From the NCBI GenBank assembly GCA_016490735.1, contig JAEMWC010001356.1, forward strand, positions 1 to 64,000: 64,000 bases of DNA, given 5' to 3'. The notes below the pieces were generated by a model. It ran no database searches, was not told where the DNA came from, and saw only the letters and a program-made list of their open reading frames with translations. The position numbers and the translations under genes were made by a program. The first letter of the stretch is position 1. Each line of letters begins with the position of its first letter. Below are positions 10,883 to 21,413 of this stretch, in pieces. The stretch is from Pachyseris speciosa. Its lineage: Eukaryota > Cnidaria > Anthozoa > Scleractinia > Pachyseridae.

Positions 10883-11252
10883 AAATTACGCAAATTATTG
10901 CAACCAAAAAAAAATATTCGAAGTTCGAATAAAAAAAAATTTTTGTGTGTTTTAGCGTTAACCTTTTACTCCCTAAAAGCGACTTATGAATTTTTTACTT
11001 TGGCCAATGCCAAACAATTTTGCTCGTTAAAGGTGGTTGGCAACAAACGCCAACTACGCAAAAAACCGAGTTGCCCAAATAACTTTATTTACGTGACCCA
11101 AAAAAATCACATATTTACATTTTTACAAAACGGTTACTTCGAGTGTTCATTATAATGCAAACATTCGTTTACGTAAATTTGCTAAAATTAAACCCAAACG
11201 TTGTGTAAAATACTAACAAATTTAACTATAACGAAGTGCTCCACAAGTTCTT
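10883..11252. other. AT-rich intergenic region
   Basis: No gene recognised. An ORF at 10898-11155 lacks an ATG context, promoter or domain. Confidence 0.35.
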
Positions 11253-11647
11253 TCAGTTTTTTTGTTTAACTTTTTGGTATTGTTCTCCTTTTTCTTCGTC
11301 GGTGCATCTGCTCAATTTGTTTTCCGTTTCGTCGCTAGCGTCGAAGTCGTTGATCCAACGACAAGCCACTGCGTCGGGCTGCGACTTGTTCCAACGGCGT
11401 CTTGTTCTCCGTTTTCTCTTTCTTCTAGTTACTGCACGATCGTCTAAAATGTGCGGCAAATAATTAATTAAACATTAAACGGGCACGTACACACAAACTC
11501 TTATTTAATAACGTATTAATTTTTTTACAATACGCTATTCAAAGGCTCGTTGCTTGTAAATTGCACTTTACCAAATAAAAAAAAAATACCTTGAACGGCC
11601 GTTTCTGGAAATTCCGCGTTTAATGTCAAGTCTCGTTCGGTGGCCAT
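11253..11647 (-). CDS. small spliced basic nuclear-type protein
   Basis: Two-exon model on the minus strand: exon 1 11647-11590 (ATG in ggccATGGC-type context, 19 codons plus 1 base), intron 11589-11444 with GT (CAAG|GTATTT) and AG (CACATTTTAG|AC), exon 2 11443-11253. The joined frame is open and gives 82 residues. Exon 2 begins with the basic cluster RRKRKRRTRRRW, a strong nuclear-signal or nucleic-acid-binding patch, followed by an acidic C-terminus. Function unknown. Phase-1 joining is the same as in the 20.8 and 22.5 kb genes, which supports the model. Confidence 0.6.
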
Positions 11648-12144
11648 GCGTCCTTTTTTTCGCTTTTTTAAGCGGCTTGTTCCTAAGTATTAAATTGTGC
11701 CGAGTAAGGCTCGTTTTTTAAGTTTTTATATTTTTTAAGTTGCGCGTTTTAATGACGGGCAGTCGAATGATGCATTAATACAATCATACGATTAGTGACG
11801 TTTATTGCGTTTTTATTGCCCAAGATTTTTTTTGCTTTAAACTCATTAAAAAACGAAACCTTGCAACGCCTAGGGTTTTTTTGTTAAAATAAACCATGTT
11901 ACAATTCGCACGCTATGGCCAATGCATATTTTTTGTTTGCGTATTTTTACTCTAAACTACGTTACAATTTAAACGTTTTTTGCGTTGAATACATTTTTTG
12001 TATTAGCCACTCAAATACGAAGAACGTCCTTTTTTTTTGTTTTATTTTTAATTAGTACGAAGTACGCGACCAAAAAACTACGAATTAAAAAAAACTGGGG
12101 GGCATTTTAATTTTTGTTAAAAAAACACGAAAATTTTTACTCGC
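11648..12144. other. AT-rich intergenic region
   Basis: Long A/T runs and no supported ORF. The following minus-strand gene ends at 12145. Confidence 0.4.
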
Positions 12145-13598
12145 TCATTTAAAATGTGCCACAAGTTCACATCTCGCAGCGTCTTGTTCGTGGGATGCCG
12201 TTATTGCACAAAAAAAGGACTGCTTCGTTTCGTTTTCGCAACTAATTTTAAAATAGCAGCGAGGAAAGTCCGTTAGGTTTTTGGGCAAATTCCACGCAGC
12301 GTTTGATCGTATTACCTGAAAATTAATCATGTAAATAAATTAGTCTTTAAAAAAGCAATGCGTCACCTTGAAATTTCTTTCAAAATTTAAGTTTTAATAT
12401 GGTTAACTTTTTCCGCGACTTGGCCAAAAACCCATTTACGTCCATTGACAATATAATTGCGCTAAGAGTTGAAATTTAATTTTTACAAATACCACTTTCG
12501 TTAATATTTGCTTGTACTTACCTTTACTCCGCTTCCTTTAATTTTCCATTCCGGTTCTAATGCATCGAGTTTAATTTTAATGTCTTCCTTGCTGTTAGAC
12601 ACAAACATTCCGGCCAGCGGTGCCAATAACTTGTGTCCTCTTTTTTCTTCTTTTTGGCACACTCGCTGTTTGTTGCAAAAAAGTCGTGTAAGTTGTGTCG
12701 TTAACTTATATATTTAAAAACAATTGCATTAACAACCTCGTTCCCAGGGTTCTCTCTCTTCCTCCCCGCGAGAAAGTACCCTGGTTGCGGCTGGTCACGT
12801 GTCTGCTAAATTTTTACAAATTCCAGAAAAATAATTAAAGGGAGGGGCAGGAAGGTTAAAGTTTGTCTCCACAAAGTTGAGGACCCACCCTCTGTGCGGA
12901 TTTAATTTGTACGCCTGGACACGTGACCAGCCGCAACCAGGGTATTTTCTCGACGGAGAAAGAGAGAGGACCCTGGGAACGAGGTTGTTGCACCAATGCC
13001 GTTTTAAGGCTTTTTTCTTAAATCGACAAAATGTTAAAGGCGCAGTCGGTTTTTTTTAAATTAAGTTAATGGTTTTTTTTGTTAAAAAATAATTAATTTT
13101 TTTAATTTTTAAATAAAACTACCCCCCCCCCTTATTTTTAAGTTTTTATAAAAAAAAAATACGCTAAGAACGCACCTCATAAGCTGTCGTTATATCGTCT
13201 ACCAAATAAACCCAAATTTTCCAGTCACTTTTTCGCGAAGGTTGTCTGCCAAAGATCATCATTTGCATTCGTTTTTGATCATTCTTTCCCGGTCTTCCAA
13301 AGGCTGCAATTTCAAGGTCTTCCTTCGGTTTTAAAAGGGTCACTTCAATGTCGTTGTGTTTGTGTTCTATTTTCGCATCGGTGTAAACGTCCCTCACAAA
13401 TTTCCAAATGCCTTTTTTTTGAAACCGGCATTTAACTTCAATATCCCATTTGTTCCCCGGTGTCACCAAACAGGAATGTTCTATTAAAATGGGCAAAGTA
13501 GTTCCCCGCAAGACTTTATAACAGCCGCTAACCCGAAGCATTTTTAAACCGCGGTGTTCAACAATGCATCGCACCGTTATTTTTTTCCCGTTATTTGG
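12145..13598 (-). CDS. spliced unknown protein, first exon not located
   Basis: Three exons can be read with canonical sites, all phase 0: 13598-13176 (acceptor CAGTAG|CC, donor GAG|GTGCGT), 12665-12522 (acceptor CAAACAG|CG, donor AAAG|GTAAGT) and 12315-12145 (acceptor ATTTTCAG|GT, ends TAA/TGA-type stop). Together about 245 residues: basic-hydrophobic alternation suggesting beta structure (IWKFVRDVYTDA, WKIWVYLVDD), then LLAPLAGMFVSNSK and a Cys-containing tail. The first ATG inside exon 13598 is at 13541; a separate upstream first exon is possible in 13602-14170. No family recognised. The second intron (counting down) contains a MITE. Confidence 0.55.
12731..12989. mobile_element. 259-bp MITE with ~75-bp inverted repeats, in an intron
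   Basis: Ends AACAACCTCGTTCCCAGGG and its inverted copy pair over about 70-75 bp, including GGTTGCGGCTGGTCACGTG. The short centre is non-coding. It lies within the intron between 13176 and 12665, leaving the exons intact. The terminal string resembles repeats I recall from anthozoan cnidarian genomes; that link is from memory. Confidence 0.75.
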
Positions 13599-13601
13599 CT
13601 A

Positions 13602-14171
13602 CTGGAGCCGGTAATGAAAATATTTTTTTATTAAATTATTTTTTTTATCGCGCAAAATTTACAAAAAAAATTTAATCGAATAAAAATACAAATTCATAAA
13701 AAATAAATTTCGGTAATAATCAAGTAACAACGAAACAACGTCTCAACCCGCTCAATCGAATGACCGTGCATTTACTTCGTTTAAGTTTGTTTACTTACCC
13801 ATTAAAAAATGGTTTAATCGTTTTTTTAATTCCTTGCAGTAATGGCATTATTTTTGCGGCAATTTTATTTCGTACTGCGCAAAAGTTTCACGGCCGTGCG
13901 TATGTATACGCACATGCACAAAAACTAATTTTGGCCACGTAGAAAAAATTGCAAGACCGCTTACGAACAGCGAAAATGGTTTATTGTCGACCGTTCATTT
14001 GACCAAAACCCACGAAACAAAACCACCCGACGAATTACAAAAAAGAAATAAATCGATAAAGTAAACGTCAATGCGTCGTTTTTTTTACCGTGTTTTTTTT
14101 TTAAACGAAACCGACGGCTCGCACAACAACGTGCCCGGCAAAAAAATGTCGCAACCCCCCCCCCCCCTTTG
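13602..14171. other. AT-rich gap upstream of spliced gene, downstream of TS
   Basis: No ORF is supported. It may hold the first exon and promoter of the 12.1-13.6 kb minus gene. A 13-C run lies at about 14155-14167. Confidence 0.35.
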
Positions 14172-15047
14172 TCAAACGTTCAAGTCCATTCTAATGGCCG
14201 GGTGAGGGTGATATTCCGCCAGAGAAAAATCTTCGAAAGATAGACCATCGATGTCGGGCGCGACTCTTTCGATCTTCACCGTGGGAAAGGGGCGGGGTTT
14301 TCTCTCGAGCTGACTCTCGAGAGATTGGACGTGATTCGAATAAATGTGCGCGTCTCCCAGCGAATGCACGAGGCGCCCGGCTCTCAATCCGCACGCGCGA
14401 GCCACAATGTGCGTCAAGAGCCCGTAGCTCGCAACGTTAAAGGGCAAGCCGAGTCCGACGTCCGCCGATCGCTGGTACACGTGAGCGGAAAGAGTGCCGT
14501 CGTCGACGTAAAATTGAACCAAAACGTGACACGGGGGCAAAGCCGTTTCGCTTGCCTCTTCTGGATTCCAAGCCGTCACGAGAATGCGCCTACTAGTCGG
14601 ATCGCGCTTGATGAGATCGACGGCGCGCCTCAACTGGTCCACGCCTCGACCGGCGTAGTCGGCGCGCATGTTCGTGTACCGAGCTCCAAAGTGACGCCAT
14701 TGAAAACCGTACGTGGGACCGAGATCCCCCTCTTCGCGGTCAAACAATCCCCGCTCGTCTAAAAATTTTCGCGAGGCGTTCGCATTCCAAATGTGCACCC
14801 CTCGTTCGCTCAACTCCGCGGCATTCGTCGACCCTCGAATCATCCACAACAGTTCTTCCACGACGCCGCGCCAAAACATGCGTCTGGTGGTCAAGAGCGG
14901 AATTTTGCCGTCGGTCAAATCGAATTGTAAACGTTCCCCAAACAGGGCAATGGTATCGACTCCCGTTCTATTCTTTCGTTTGGACCCCGTTTGCAATATG
15001 CGGCGAATTAAGTCCAAGTATTGGACTTCCTCGCTTTCGCTCGACAT
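14172..15047 (-). CDS. TYMS: thymidylate synthase
   Basis: 291 residues, complete and intact. It makes dTMP from dUMP with methylene-tetrahydrofolate. Diagnostic features: NRTGVDTIALFGERLQFDL at the start, the arginine motif DPTSRRILVTAWNP (about 149-162), the catalytic cysteine Cys173 in ALPPCHVLVQFYV, QRSADVGLGLPFNVASY, and HSLGDAHIYSNHV near the C-terminus, ending in the typical hydrophobic-Asp/Asn-Val tail. Length matches viral and animal TS (about 290-310). Viral TS raises dTTP supply in resting cells. It is the most conserved gene in the window and a good phylogenetic marker. Confidence 0.97.
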   Translation of the reverse strand: MSSESEEVQYLDLIRRILQTGSKRKNRTGVDTIALFGERLQFDLTDGKIPLLTTRRMFWRGVVEELLWMIRGSTNAAELSERGVHIWNANASRKFLDERGLFDREEGDLGPTYGFQWRHFGARYTNMRADYAGRGVDQLRRAVDLIKRDPTSRRILVTAWNPEEASETALPPCHVLVQFYVDDGTLSAHVYQRSADVGLGLPFNVASYGLLTHIVARACGLRAGRLVHSLGDAHIYSNHVQSLESQLERKPRPFPTVKIERVAPDIDGLSFEDFSLAEYHPHPAIRMDLNV

Positions 15048-15381
15048 GATCTCGACGACGCTTTCGACTCAAAATAAAAACAGCAACAATGACAACGATC
15101 GTTTTTTTTATTGCACGCATTTTTTTATTTTATTTTACAAAAACGCAATTTTCTACAAGTTAGTTACAATTTTAAACGCATTTGCAGTAATCGTTTGAAA
15201 AAAATGTTCAATTAACAAATTGCCACGACGCCACCTCGTCAAAGTAGTCACAAGCAACTTTCGGCGTTCTCGGTCGAGGCAAAAAAAAGCGAGTCTTTTT
15301 TATTTACACTTTTTTAAGTTCAAAAACAAAAATACGACGACGCCATTTCTTTTTTTTTCTCGAAGCGAGTCACGGACGACT
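15048..15381. other. intergenic, no gene seen
   Basis: AT-rich, 334 bp, holding the TS 5' region (minus strand) and the 3' region... of no identified plus-strand gene. Nothing recognisable. Confidence 0.4.
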
Positions 15382-17510
15382 TTAAGCGGTTTCTAGAATC
15401 GTTGTAACCGCCAGTCTGTCAAAGTAAGCCGCAAACAACTCCAAGCGTTGGCAATAATCCTTGGGGGCGAGTTCCACGGGAAATTCGTCGCACAAAGCCG
15501 CGTATTGCGCCCGCTTGTCGTCGTCCAAAAAGGAGGCGAGCCAGGTGCTCATCTCGAAGGCGTGTTTTTTAGCCAGCCTGTCAATTTGCGCGAGCAGGTA
15601 CTTGTTGGGTTTTTTGGAAAATACCCAATCGAGACTCGTCGCCGAAGGAGCCCGACACGCCTGCACTGTTAAGTTGCCCTCCGACATGGTTCCCCCAAAA
15701 TCCAAACCGTACACCCACTTCCGTTCCTTCACCACGACCATGTTGGAAGTGTTGTTGTCGGTGCTCCCGAGCAAATTTTTTACCACGACGATCTTGAGCA
15801 CGTCCATGGCATTGGCGAGACAATGAACGTTTCCGTAGTCGTGCAATTTACACATGCCCCTGTTCTCGTTGTTCGACAGGCAAGCGTCATTCGTGGGCGC
15901 AAAACCAATCATCGGACTCACCAATCCAATTTGGTTGTCGTTAGAAACGAACGGCGTCATTTCGGGAACGCAGTGGGCCAGTTCGAAAACCTCTCGGGCC
16001 AATCGCGTCAAGCAGGCGGCCTGCAACGGCGCCCGGTATCGAACGAACGGCCCCTTGAAAACTCGCCGCGTTTCAAAATCGATCACCACCGGCGGCTTTT
16101 TTCCGGTGGGACGCTGGGCCACGGGGCAATCGCGAATCAACGTTTCCCACTGCACTTGGCTCTTCAACTCCTCGGGAGTCGCCCGCCTAATCCAATCCAT
16201 GCACCGCCTCTTTGCAAGGGATTGCGCGGGCACGCGGGTTAGTTTACGCTTCAACTTCTGACCGAGCGGAACCAGAGGCCCGAGTTTCGCTTCGAGAATG
16301 CACTTGCGTTTTCTCTTACGCTCCGAATGTTCCCGGTAAACTCGCAGGGCCCCTTCCTTAAACCACGGCACGATTCCTTGCCCGTTTTCCCGTTCGCACA
16401 ACGAAACGTGCCACACGAATTCCTCGAAGCCCTGAGGAGCGGCGTGAGCGGACGGACCGTGACTGTATTCGGGATTCGCGGGCATGGGCAAATCGTTCAC
16501 TCGACAGTGCCTCTCCAGTTGCGACAGCGTGTTCTTCTGATGCTTGCCCCGATACGTGTGCCTGTCTTGAGCCACCGCCAACATGGCAAACAATCGCGGT
16601 TCCGTGGGCAAGAACGTCAAATCGGGAATTTCCGTCACCAGCTCTCCCGCGCGGGGCATTCGACCGGCCAAGAGCAGCAACGCCACCATCGCGCTCAGGT
16701 GAATTCGCACCGTCGAACAATCGCAGAAAAGCAATACCGCCTCCACGTGAAGCCACACCAGAGATTCGACGTCTCGGGGAATGGTACCCGGCACAGTGCG
16801 CCACATCCAGTTCGTGACCGCCATCAAACCCATGACCAAGGGGCGCATTCGCTTGTGTACAAAATTCGCGCGATCGTTCGCCAGCACCCACTTATTGTTC
16901 AATTGCTGGCACACCATATTCACCGCTTCCAACCCCTTGTGAAGACAAATCACCGACTTGGGGTAGCGCATCTGCCAATGATCCAAATGACTAATTGCCG
17001 CGGCCAACCGAAGCGCGGTCTCTCGAGACATGGGGTACGCGTTGGAAACCGACACCGTCTCTTTCACCAGGTGTTTCATGCAAGCGGCAAACTCGGCCTT
17101 TCCCAACGTGACGTACCCTTGCCAGACTCCGGACTCGGACTCGGTCGAAGACGCCAAGGGTTCCACGTCGGCCAAACACGCCACGCCGAGATAGGCGGCC
17201 GAACGATCCACGGGCTCGTTTGCCAAAGCCAGCAAAACTTTGTGATACTCTTGTCGCGTCGCCTCGCGACCCTTGCGCATCAACTCCACGACGCTCTTGA
17301 AAACGTCGGAATGACACTGGGCGCAATCCTCGGTCACAAACAGCAACAAATTGGTCGGGCTATTCATCAAAGTGGAAAGATACTCGTCCACCACGTAATG
17401 AAACTGCAACTTTCCCCCGGCAAGATTTTGGGATTGCGGAGCATCTTTTGAAACAGCGATCTCAGCTCGGCCGAGTTGTACATGCTCCTCGCAGAAACTC
17501 TGGTAAACAT
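15382..17510 (-). CDS. large protein with PI3/PI4-kinase-like catalytic motifs
   Basis: About 700 residues. The C-terminal 260 look like an atypical kinase: VFKGPF (possible nucleotide-binding lysine), REVFELA helix, GLVSPMIGF hinge-like strand, catalytic-loop-like STDNNTSNMVV (D-x4-N, as in the GDRHxxN loop of PI3/PI4 kinases) and, 14 residues later, LDFGGT (DFG). The N-terminal part is helical and unrecognised. The open frame reaches 17676, but a TATA-like ATAAAAGA near 17616 lies inside that extension, so I place the start at the ATG at 17510; that frame joins the main one near the C run at 17414-17418 by one frame change. Lipid versus protein kinase cannot be told. Confidence 0.5.
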
Positions 17511-17679
17511 GACTGCGGTCTTTTCTCTTTCTTTTCTTTTTTTGGCTCAGCTCTTCTCTTCTTTTCCTTCGAGGTGAAGTCTCAAACTCGTCTGTTAAAG
17601 GCCAACGAAGTGCGCCTTCTTTTATGCGATTTTTAATTCCCAACCGCGACGTACATCGACCGTCATTTGACGTCACGTC

Positions 17680-18038
17680 GACGTAAAAAATGACACATTT
17701 TTTTTAACGCGGCCAATGACGTAACCATTTTAGTTTAACGACCTCGTCATTTTTGCCCACGTAAAAATGCACGGGGCGTCACCCGAGCAGGCGCACGCGC
17801 GTCACGGACAACGTAACGAGCCCGATTCGTTCATTGCGTCATTGCTTACGCAATAATTAACGTAACGAGCCCAATTCATTCATTGCATCATCGCTTACGT
17901 AATAGTTTTTCGCGTCATCGACAATCGTTTACAACCAAATAAATAAAGGAGACGAACCGCCGGTACCACCAAACAAATCACCGGTCTTCATTGCGAGTTT
18001 ACCCTTCGATACATCGAGTCCCATTTTCAAATTGCAAG
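17680..18038. promoter_or_regulatory. divergent promoter region with direct repeat
   Basis: Between the kinase-like gene (minus) and the family B gene (plus). A TGACGTCA site lies at about 17666-17674. A 45-bp direct repeat (ACGTAACGAGCCC...TTCATTG...) occurs at 17811-17856 and 17860-17904, and AATAAATAAAGG near 17938 may serve as a TATA element for the plus-strand gene about 100 bp downstream. Confidence 0.5.
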
Positions 18039-18698
18039 ATGGCCACCGACGAAAACGTTAATGGCACCGTATTATTGGACTTGCAAGACGTCTTGCGCTC
18101 CGCGAGCAAACCTTTCATCTGGAACGGTCAAAAATACGTCGCAAGCCGCGAAAAGTACAAAGGATGCCGCGACACCATGTACACGACCGACACCGGAACG
18201 TCGGTGGCAATGGACGCCGTGTGGTGTCAAGACGTCACGGGAGGTCCAATTACTTTACAAATGATCGTGGTTTTGGAAATTGCCCCGCAGAGCGACAAAC
18301 CGGTGCCGTTACCGTGGTTAAAAAGAGATTTCATTCGGTCCGCGGGCGCAGTCGCCTACTCCATGCCAGACGACCCAAAGAAAAAAGTAAAGTCGCTCGG
18401 TGGTGTCACCCCCCCGTGGTGCTGTAAGAATTGCATGGGCCCGCTCTTCGACCCAGACTTGAGCATCGTGGAAAAAGATTTTAAAAAAGTGCGCAAAGCC
18501 TTCGAACGCGACACCGCGTACAAGATTAAGACCTCGACCATGCCGGAACCGACCCAAAGCAACGCAGAGGGTGACGTTTTTTGGCAGCCCATGGCGTCAT
18601 TCAAAGAATTGAACAAGTGGCTTCAAGAAATCACGAATTACGTTCAAGGAATTGAACGAGTCGCTTCAAGAAATCACGAACTAAACGAACAAGACTGA
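18039..18698 (+). CDS. family B protein 1, function unknown
   Basis: 219 residues from AAGATGG at 18039; the frame opens earlier but only with a TTG. Shared family B core: LLDLQDVL...KPFIWNGQKY, a Cys-containing turn (YKGCRDTMYTTDTGTSVAMD) and VWCQDVTGGPITL-type strand, then a Pro/Asp loop and a C-terminal helix. The pattern looks like a compact beta-rich domain. Paralogues are at 35.6, 36.4 and 51.2 kb. This copy has extra cysteines (WCCKNC) in the middle. No known family recognised. Confidence 0.75.
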   Translation: MATDENVNGTVLLDLQDVLRSASKPFIWNGQKYVASREKYKGCRDTMYTTDTGTSVAMDAVWCQDVTGGPITLQMIVVLEIAPQSDKPVPLPWLKRDFIRSAGAVAYSMPDDPKKKVKSLGGVTPPWCCKNCMGPLFDPDLSIVEKDFKKVRKAFERDTAYKIKTSTMPEPTQSNAEGDVFWQPMASFKELNKWLQEITNYVQGIERVASRNHELNEQD

Positions 18699-18967
18699 AC
18701 CGACGAGGTTTTTTTTTGCGTGTGTTGTAACGACTTTGTAAAATAACAAAGGCGATTTTGCGTGTAACCCAAACGATTAAAAACGTAAGAGGCAACGACG
18801 TCACTTTACGTCGGTTAATTTTGCGTGGCGTAATGGTTTTTTTTTTTAATTTAACGCCCAGACGGGTATAAATCGGACTAAAGAGTGGGAGTTTTTCATT
18901 GTACGGCCAAACTCTACAGGTGCCGAGTCGAAAACCTCGACGGAAACATTTTTCGTTTTTTAAAACC

Positions 18968-19507
18968 ATGGTGAAATCTCGCAAACCGAAGACCGAGTTC
19001 GAACACTGGGAATTGGCACCTCGACTGGAAGCAATGTGGAACGAACTTCCACTGGAATGGCGACAAAACGAGGAGTGCAAGAGCGACTCGCCGTACCACG
19101 ACTTTGCCGGTTACGTCACGTTCGCGCATTCCGCGTACCACGACACCGCAAAAGAGCCTTGCACGGTCTACGAGAATTTCGTACCCTTAAACTCGTTCTT
19201 TTTAAAATGTCAGCCGGCCGACGCCGAAGCCGACGATTACGTGCAACGTTGGTGCGAGGCCCACTTTCGGGACGATTTTCCCGCGAACTTTGGCTTTAGG
19301 CGCCAGACCGAACCGTCGCCGTTTGCCGATACGGTGCGCTATTGGAGCGAAGGGGAAGGAGACGACGAAGAAGTCCTCGAGGACCCCATCGAATGCCAAG
19401 CCCTGCGTTGGCTTTGGAAATACGACCGCAGTGTCACACGGTCGCAAAAGAGACGAATGCGACAAAAAACGAGCGGGTGGGTCGACTTCGAGCAAGACTG
19501 GCAATAA
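18968..19507 (+). CDS. unknown protein, 179 residues
   Basis: Starts at ACCATGG (18968); a TATA box (GTATAAAT) lies at about 18862-18869. The N-terminus is basic (KSRKPKTEF), the middle is aromatic/acidic, with an acidic stretch EGEGDDEEVLEDP and a basic C-terminal patch RSQKRRMRQK. No domain recognised. The stop codon overlaps an AATAAA-type signal (CAATAAAAAA, 19500-19510). Confidence 0.7.
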   Translation: MVKSRKPKTEFEHWELAPRLEAMWNELPLEWRQNEECKSDSPYHDFAGYVTFAHSAYHDTAKEPCTVYENFVPLNSFFLKCQPADAEADDYVQRWCEAHFRDDFPANFGFRRQTEPSPFADTVRYWSEGEGDDEEVLEDPIECQALRWLWKYDRSVTRSQKRRMRQKTSGWVDFEQDWQ

Positions 19508-19806
19508 AAAAAAAACTCGAACCGACCGACCAAAAAAAAACTGCATTGCCGTAATTACCGTGGACGTCACGAGACTGGGACTGCAAAGCGTAAGCGCATA
19601 AGGTGCAAGACATTACTCTAACGCGGCCAACCGCGTTTTTTTCTTTCCCTTTCTTCCCCCCCCCCTTTCCCCGTTTTTTCTCCTTGCGAGTATTCGCCTC
19701 GTATTTTTTTTGTAAATAAAAGGCAAGTTTCATTGCAATTTTACGTTTAATGGTGCATTTTTTAATATTTAATTTGCAATCTTTTTTCAAAGTAATCGAG
19801 TACTCG

Positions 19807-20460
19807 TTAAAAACTGCCAGCGGCCTTTGCAATCGCCAACGTTTCGACTAGGGAAGCGAGTTGGTCCGCTTGGGTTTTTACTTCATCCTCCTTGCGCGAA
19901 CCGTCGTCCGTTTCTTTTTCGGTCGCCGTTTCGCTTCCGGGTGCTCCATTTTCGCCTTGCTCGCAGGAACCGTCGTCCGTTTCTTTTTCGGTCGCCGCTT
20001 CGCTCTCGGGTGCTCCATTTTCGCCTTGCTCGCCTTGCTCGCAGGAACCGTCGTCCGTTGTTTTTTCGGTCACCGCTTCGCTTTCGGCAAACTCCGCTTC
20101 GCTTTCGACGCCGTGGTCCCTTCGCCTTCGCCTTCGCCTCCTCCTGCGCATAAGCGAAACACCGGGGTCGTATTTCGAGTACCGCCCCATGCCTGAAGAC
20201 AAACAAGTAATACGCGTCACCGTCGTTTTCGTTCGTCAAACAACTAAAAAAAGAAGTGCGCGCAAAACACGATTCGTCGGTCGTCTCTGACGGTAACGTC
20301 GACCCCCCCCCCAACAGGCACGCGACAATTTTTTTTGTCTTAATCGACACGACCGCTACTCACTCGCTTCCAAACAAGTGCTCGTAAACTCCAACAAGCC
20401 CACTATCCTAACGGTAGTAAACTCCGCTGGCGGCGATTGTTCTTCACTCGCATCGTTCAT
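19807..20460 (-). CDS. spliced protein with Arg tract and acidic repeats
   Basis: Two exons, phase 1: exon 1 20460-20364 (ATG, 32 codons plus 1 base; donor GCGA|GTGAGT), intron 20363-20193, exon 2 20192-19807 (acceptor TTGTCTTCAG|GC). The join is open and gives 160 residues. Exon 2 begins GRYSKYDPG, carries a run of ten arginines, then about three copies of an acidic repeat (SEAATEKETDDGSCEQGE), and ends in a short helix. Arg tract plus acidic repeat suggests a nuclear RNA/DNA- or histone-binding protein; function unknown. Confidence 0.65.
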
Positions 20461-20764
20461 TCTCAAATGCCCCCTTTTTTGCGTTACTCTACCACCACAT
20501 GCAGTAATCGATTGGCAGTTGGTTTTGTACTCCTCCGCCTCGTTTAACTCCTTTTCGCAAAATTAAAACGTTTGGCCGTTAAAAAACTTGTATTTTTTTA
20601 TTATTTTTTTTTCTATTGGAAAAAAGGGGCCACATTCTTACGCTGCCTTAATTTGTCTTCCCCCCCCCCCCCCCTTTTACGTTATTTAAATGGCACTCAA
20701 GCGCGTTTTAACGGCAAAAAATTACTCCGTGCGCTCGGTGCGGTTTCCAGCACCGTGTTTAAAA
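20461..20764. other. intergenic
   Basis: Holds the 5' region of both flanking genes and a poly-C tract (about 20660-20673). No gene recognised. Confidence 0.35.
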
Positions 20765-21146
20765 ATGAAACCCAGCACGTCCGTGAAGCCAATTGAAAAG
20801 ACCTCGACGACTGCCAAAGACCTCAAGTTTAAGACGACCCCCGACGGTGCAATAAGTATGGTTTTTTGGTTTAATTTACGCATTTTGGTGTTTTGTCAGT
20901 GCTTCGCGTATCATTTTTTTTAATTGGGCGTATAAATATTATTCTTATTTTTATGGCATGTTAGGGTGCAACGACTGTCGCGAACCGGCAAATTATTATC
21001 ATCCCAGGTGGAAGTCGTATTATTGCGGTTCGCACGTGGGTATAATTTGCTGTGCCGGTTGTGCCAACGACGACCATTTTGTATACTTGGACAACATGAA
21101 GCCAAGCCCCCCCGCCGTCACCGACAGTGCATCGTCCAATAAGTGA
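20765..21146 (+). CDS. small spliced zinc-module protein
   Basis: Two exons, phase 1: 20765-20855 (donor ATAA|GTATGG), intron 20856-20964, 20965-21146 (acceptor GCATGTTAG|GG). 90 residues. Exon 2 encodes CNDC...YYHPRWKSYYCGSHV...CC, a Cys/His arrangement like a B-box or treble-clef zinc module. Sequence and intron phase match the two zinc exons of the 22.5 kb gene, so this is a one-module paralogue. Exon 1 shares KPSTSV/TTAKD-type linker sequence with that gene. Confidence 0.7.
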
Positions 21147-21413
21147 ATGAAGAGTTAATCGCTCGCTCGCTTTTTTAAACGAGTGCATGTAAAATATTCA
21201 GAAAAGTCAATAAACGCAACACGCTTTAAAATAAATGTTTATTTAAAAACGTTTTTTTTTTGGTACAATAAAGTAAACGCCTTTATTAAAAAAAATCGTC
21301 ATTCGCAAAAGAACTCCAACGAAGAAAAAAAAAATAAAAAAAAATTACAAAATCAAAAGCATCCGCTAGAACGACAACGACGACGACGACTAAAAAAAAT
21401 TGCGAAAACGGAG
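21147..21413. other. intergenic AT-rich
   Basis: Convergent gene ends. AATAAA elements on both strands; GACGACGACGAC run near 21375. No gene. Confidence 0.4.

Noticed and set aside
12145..13598. p53-like or T-box DNA-binding domain
   Set aside because: Beta-rich look only; no diagnostic zinc ligands or signature motifs of either family.
16327..17451. 374-residue plus-strand ORF
   Set aside because: Antisense shadow of the kinase-like gene; His/Arg-rich composition typical of a shadow frame.
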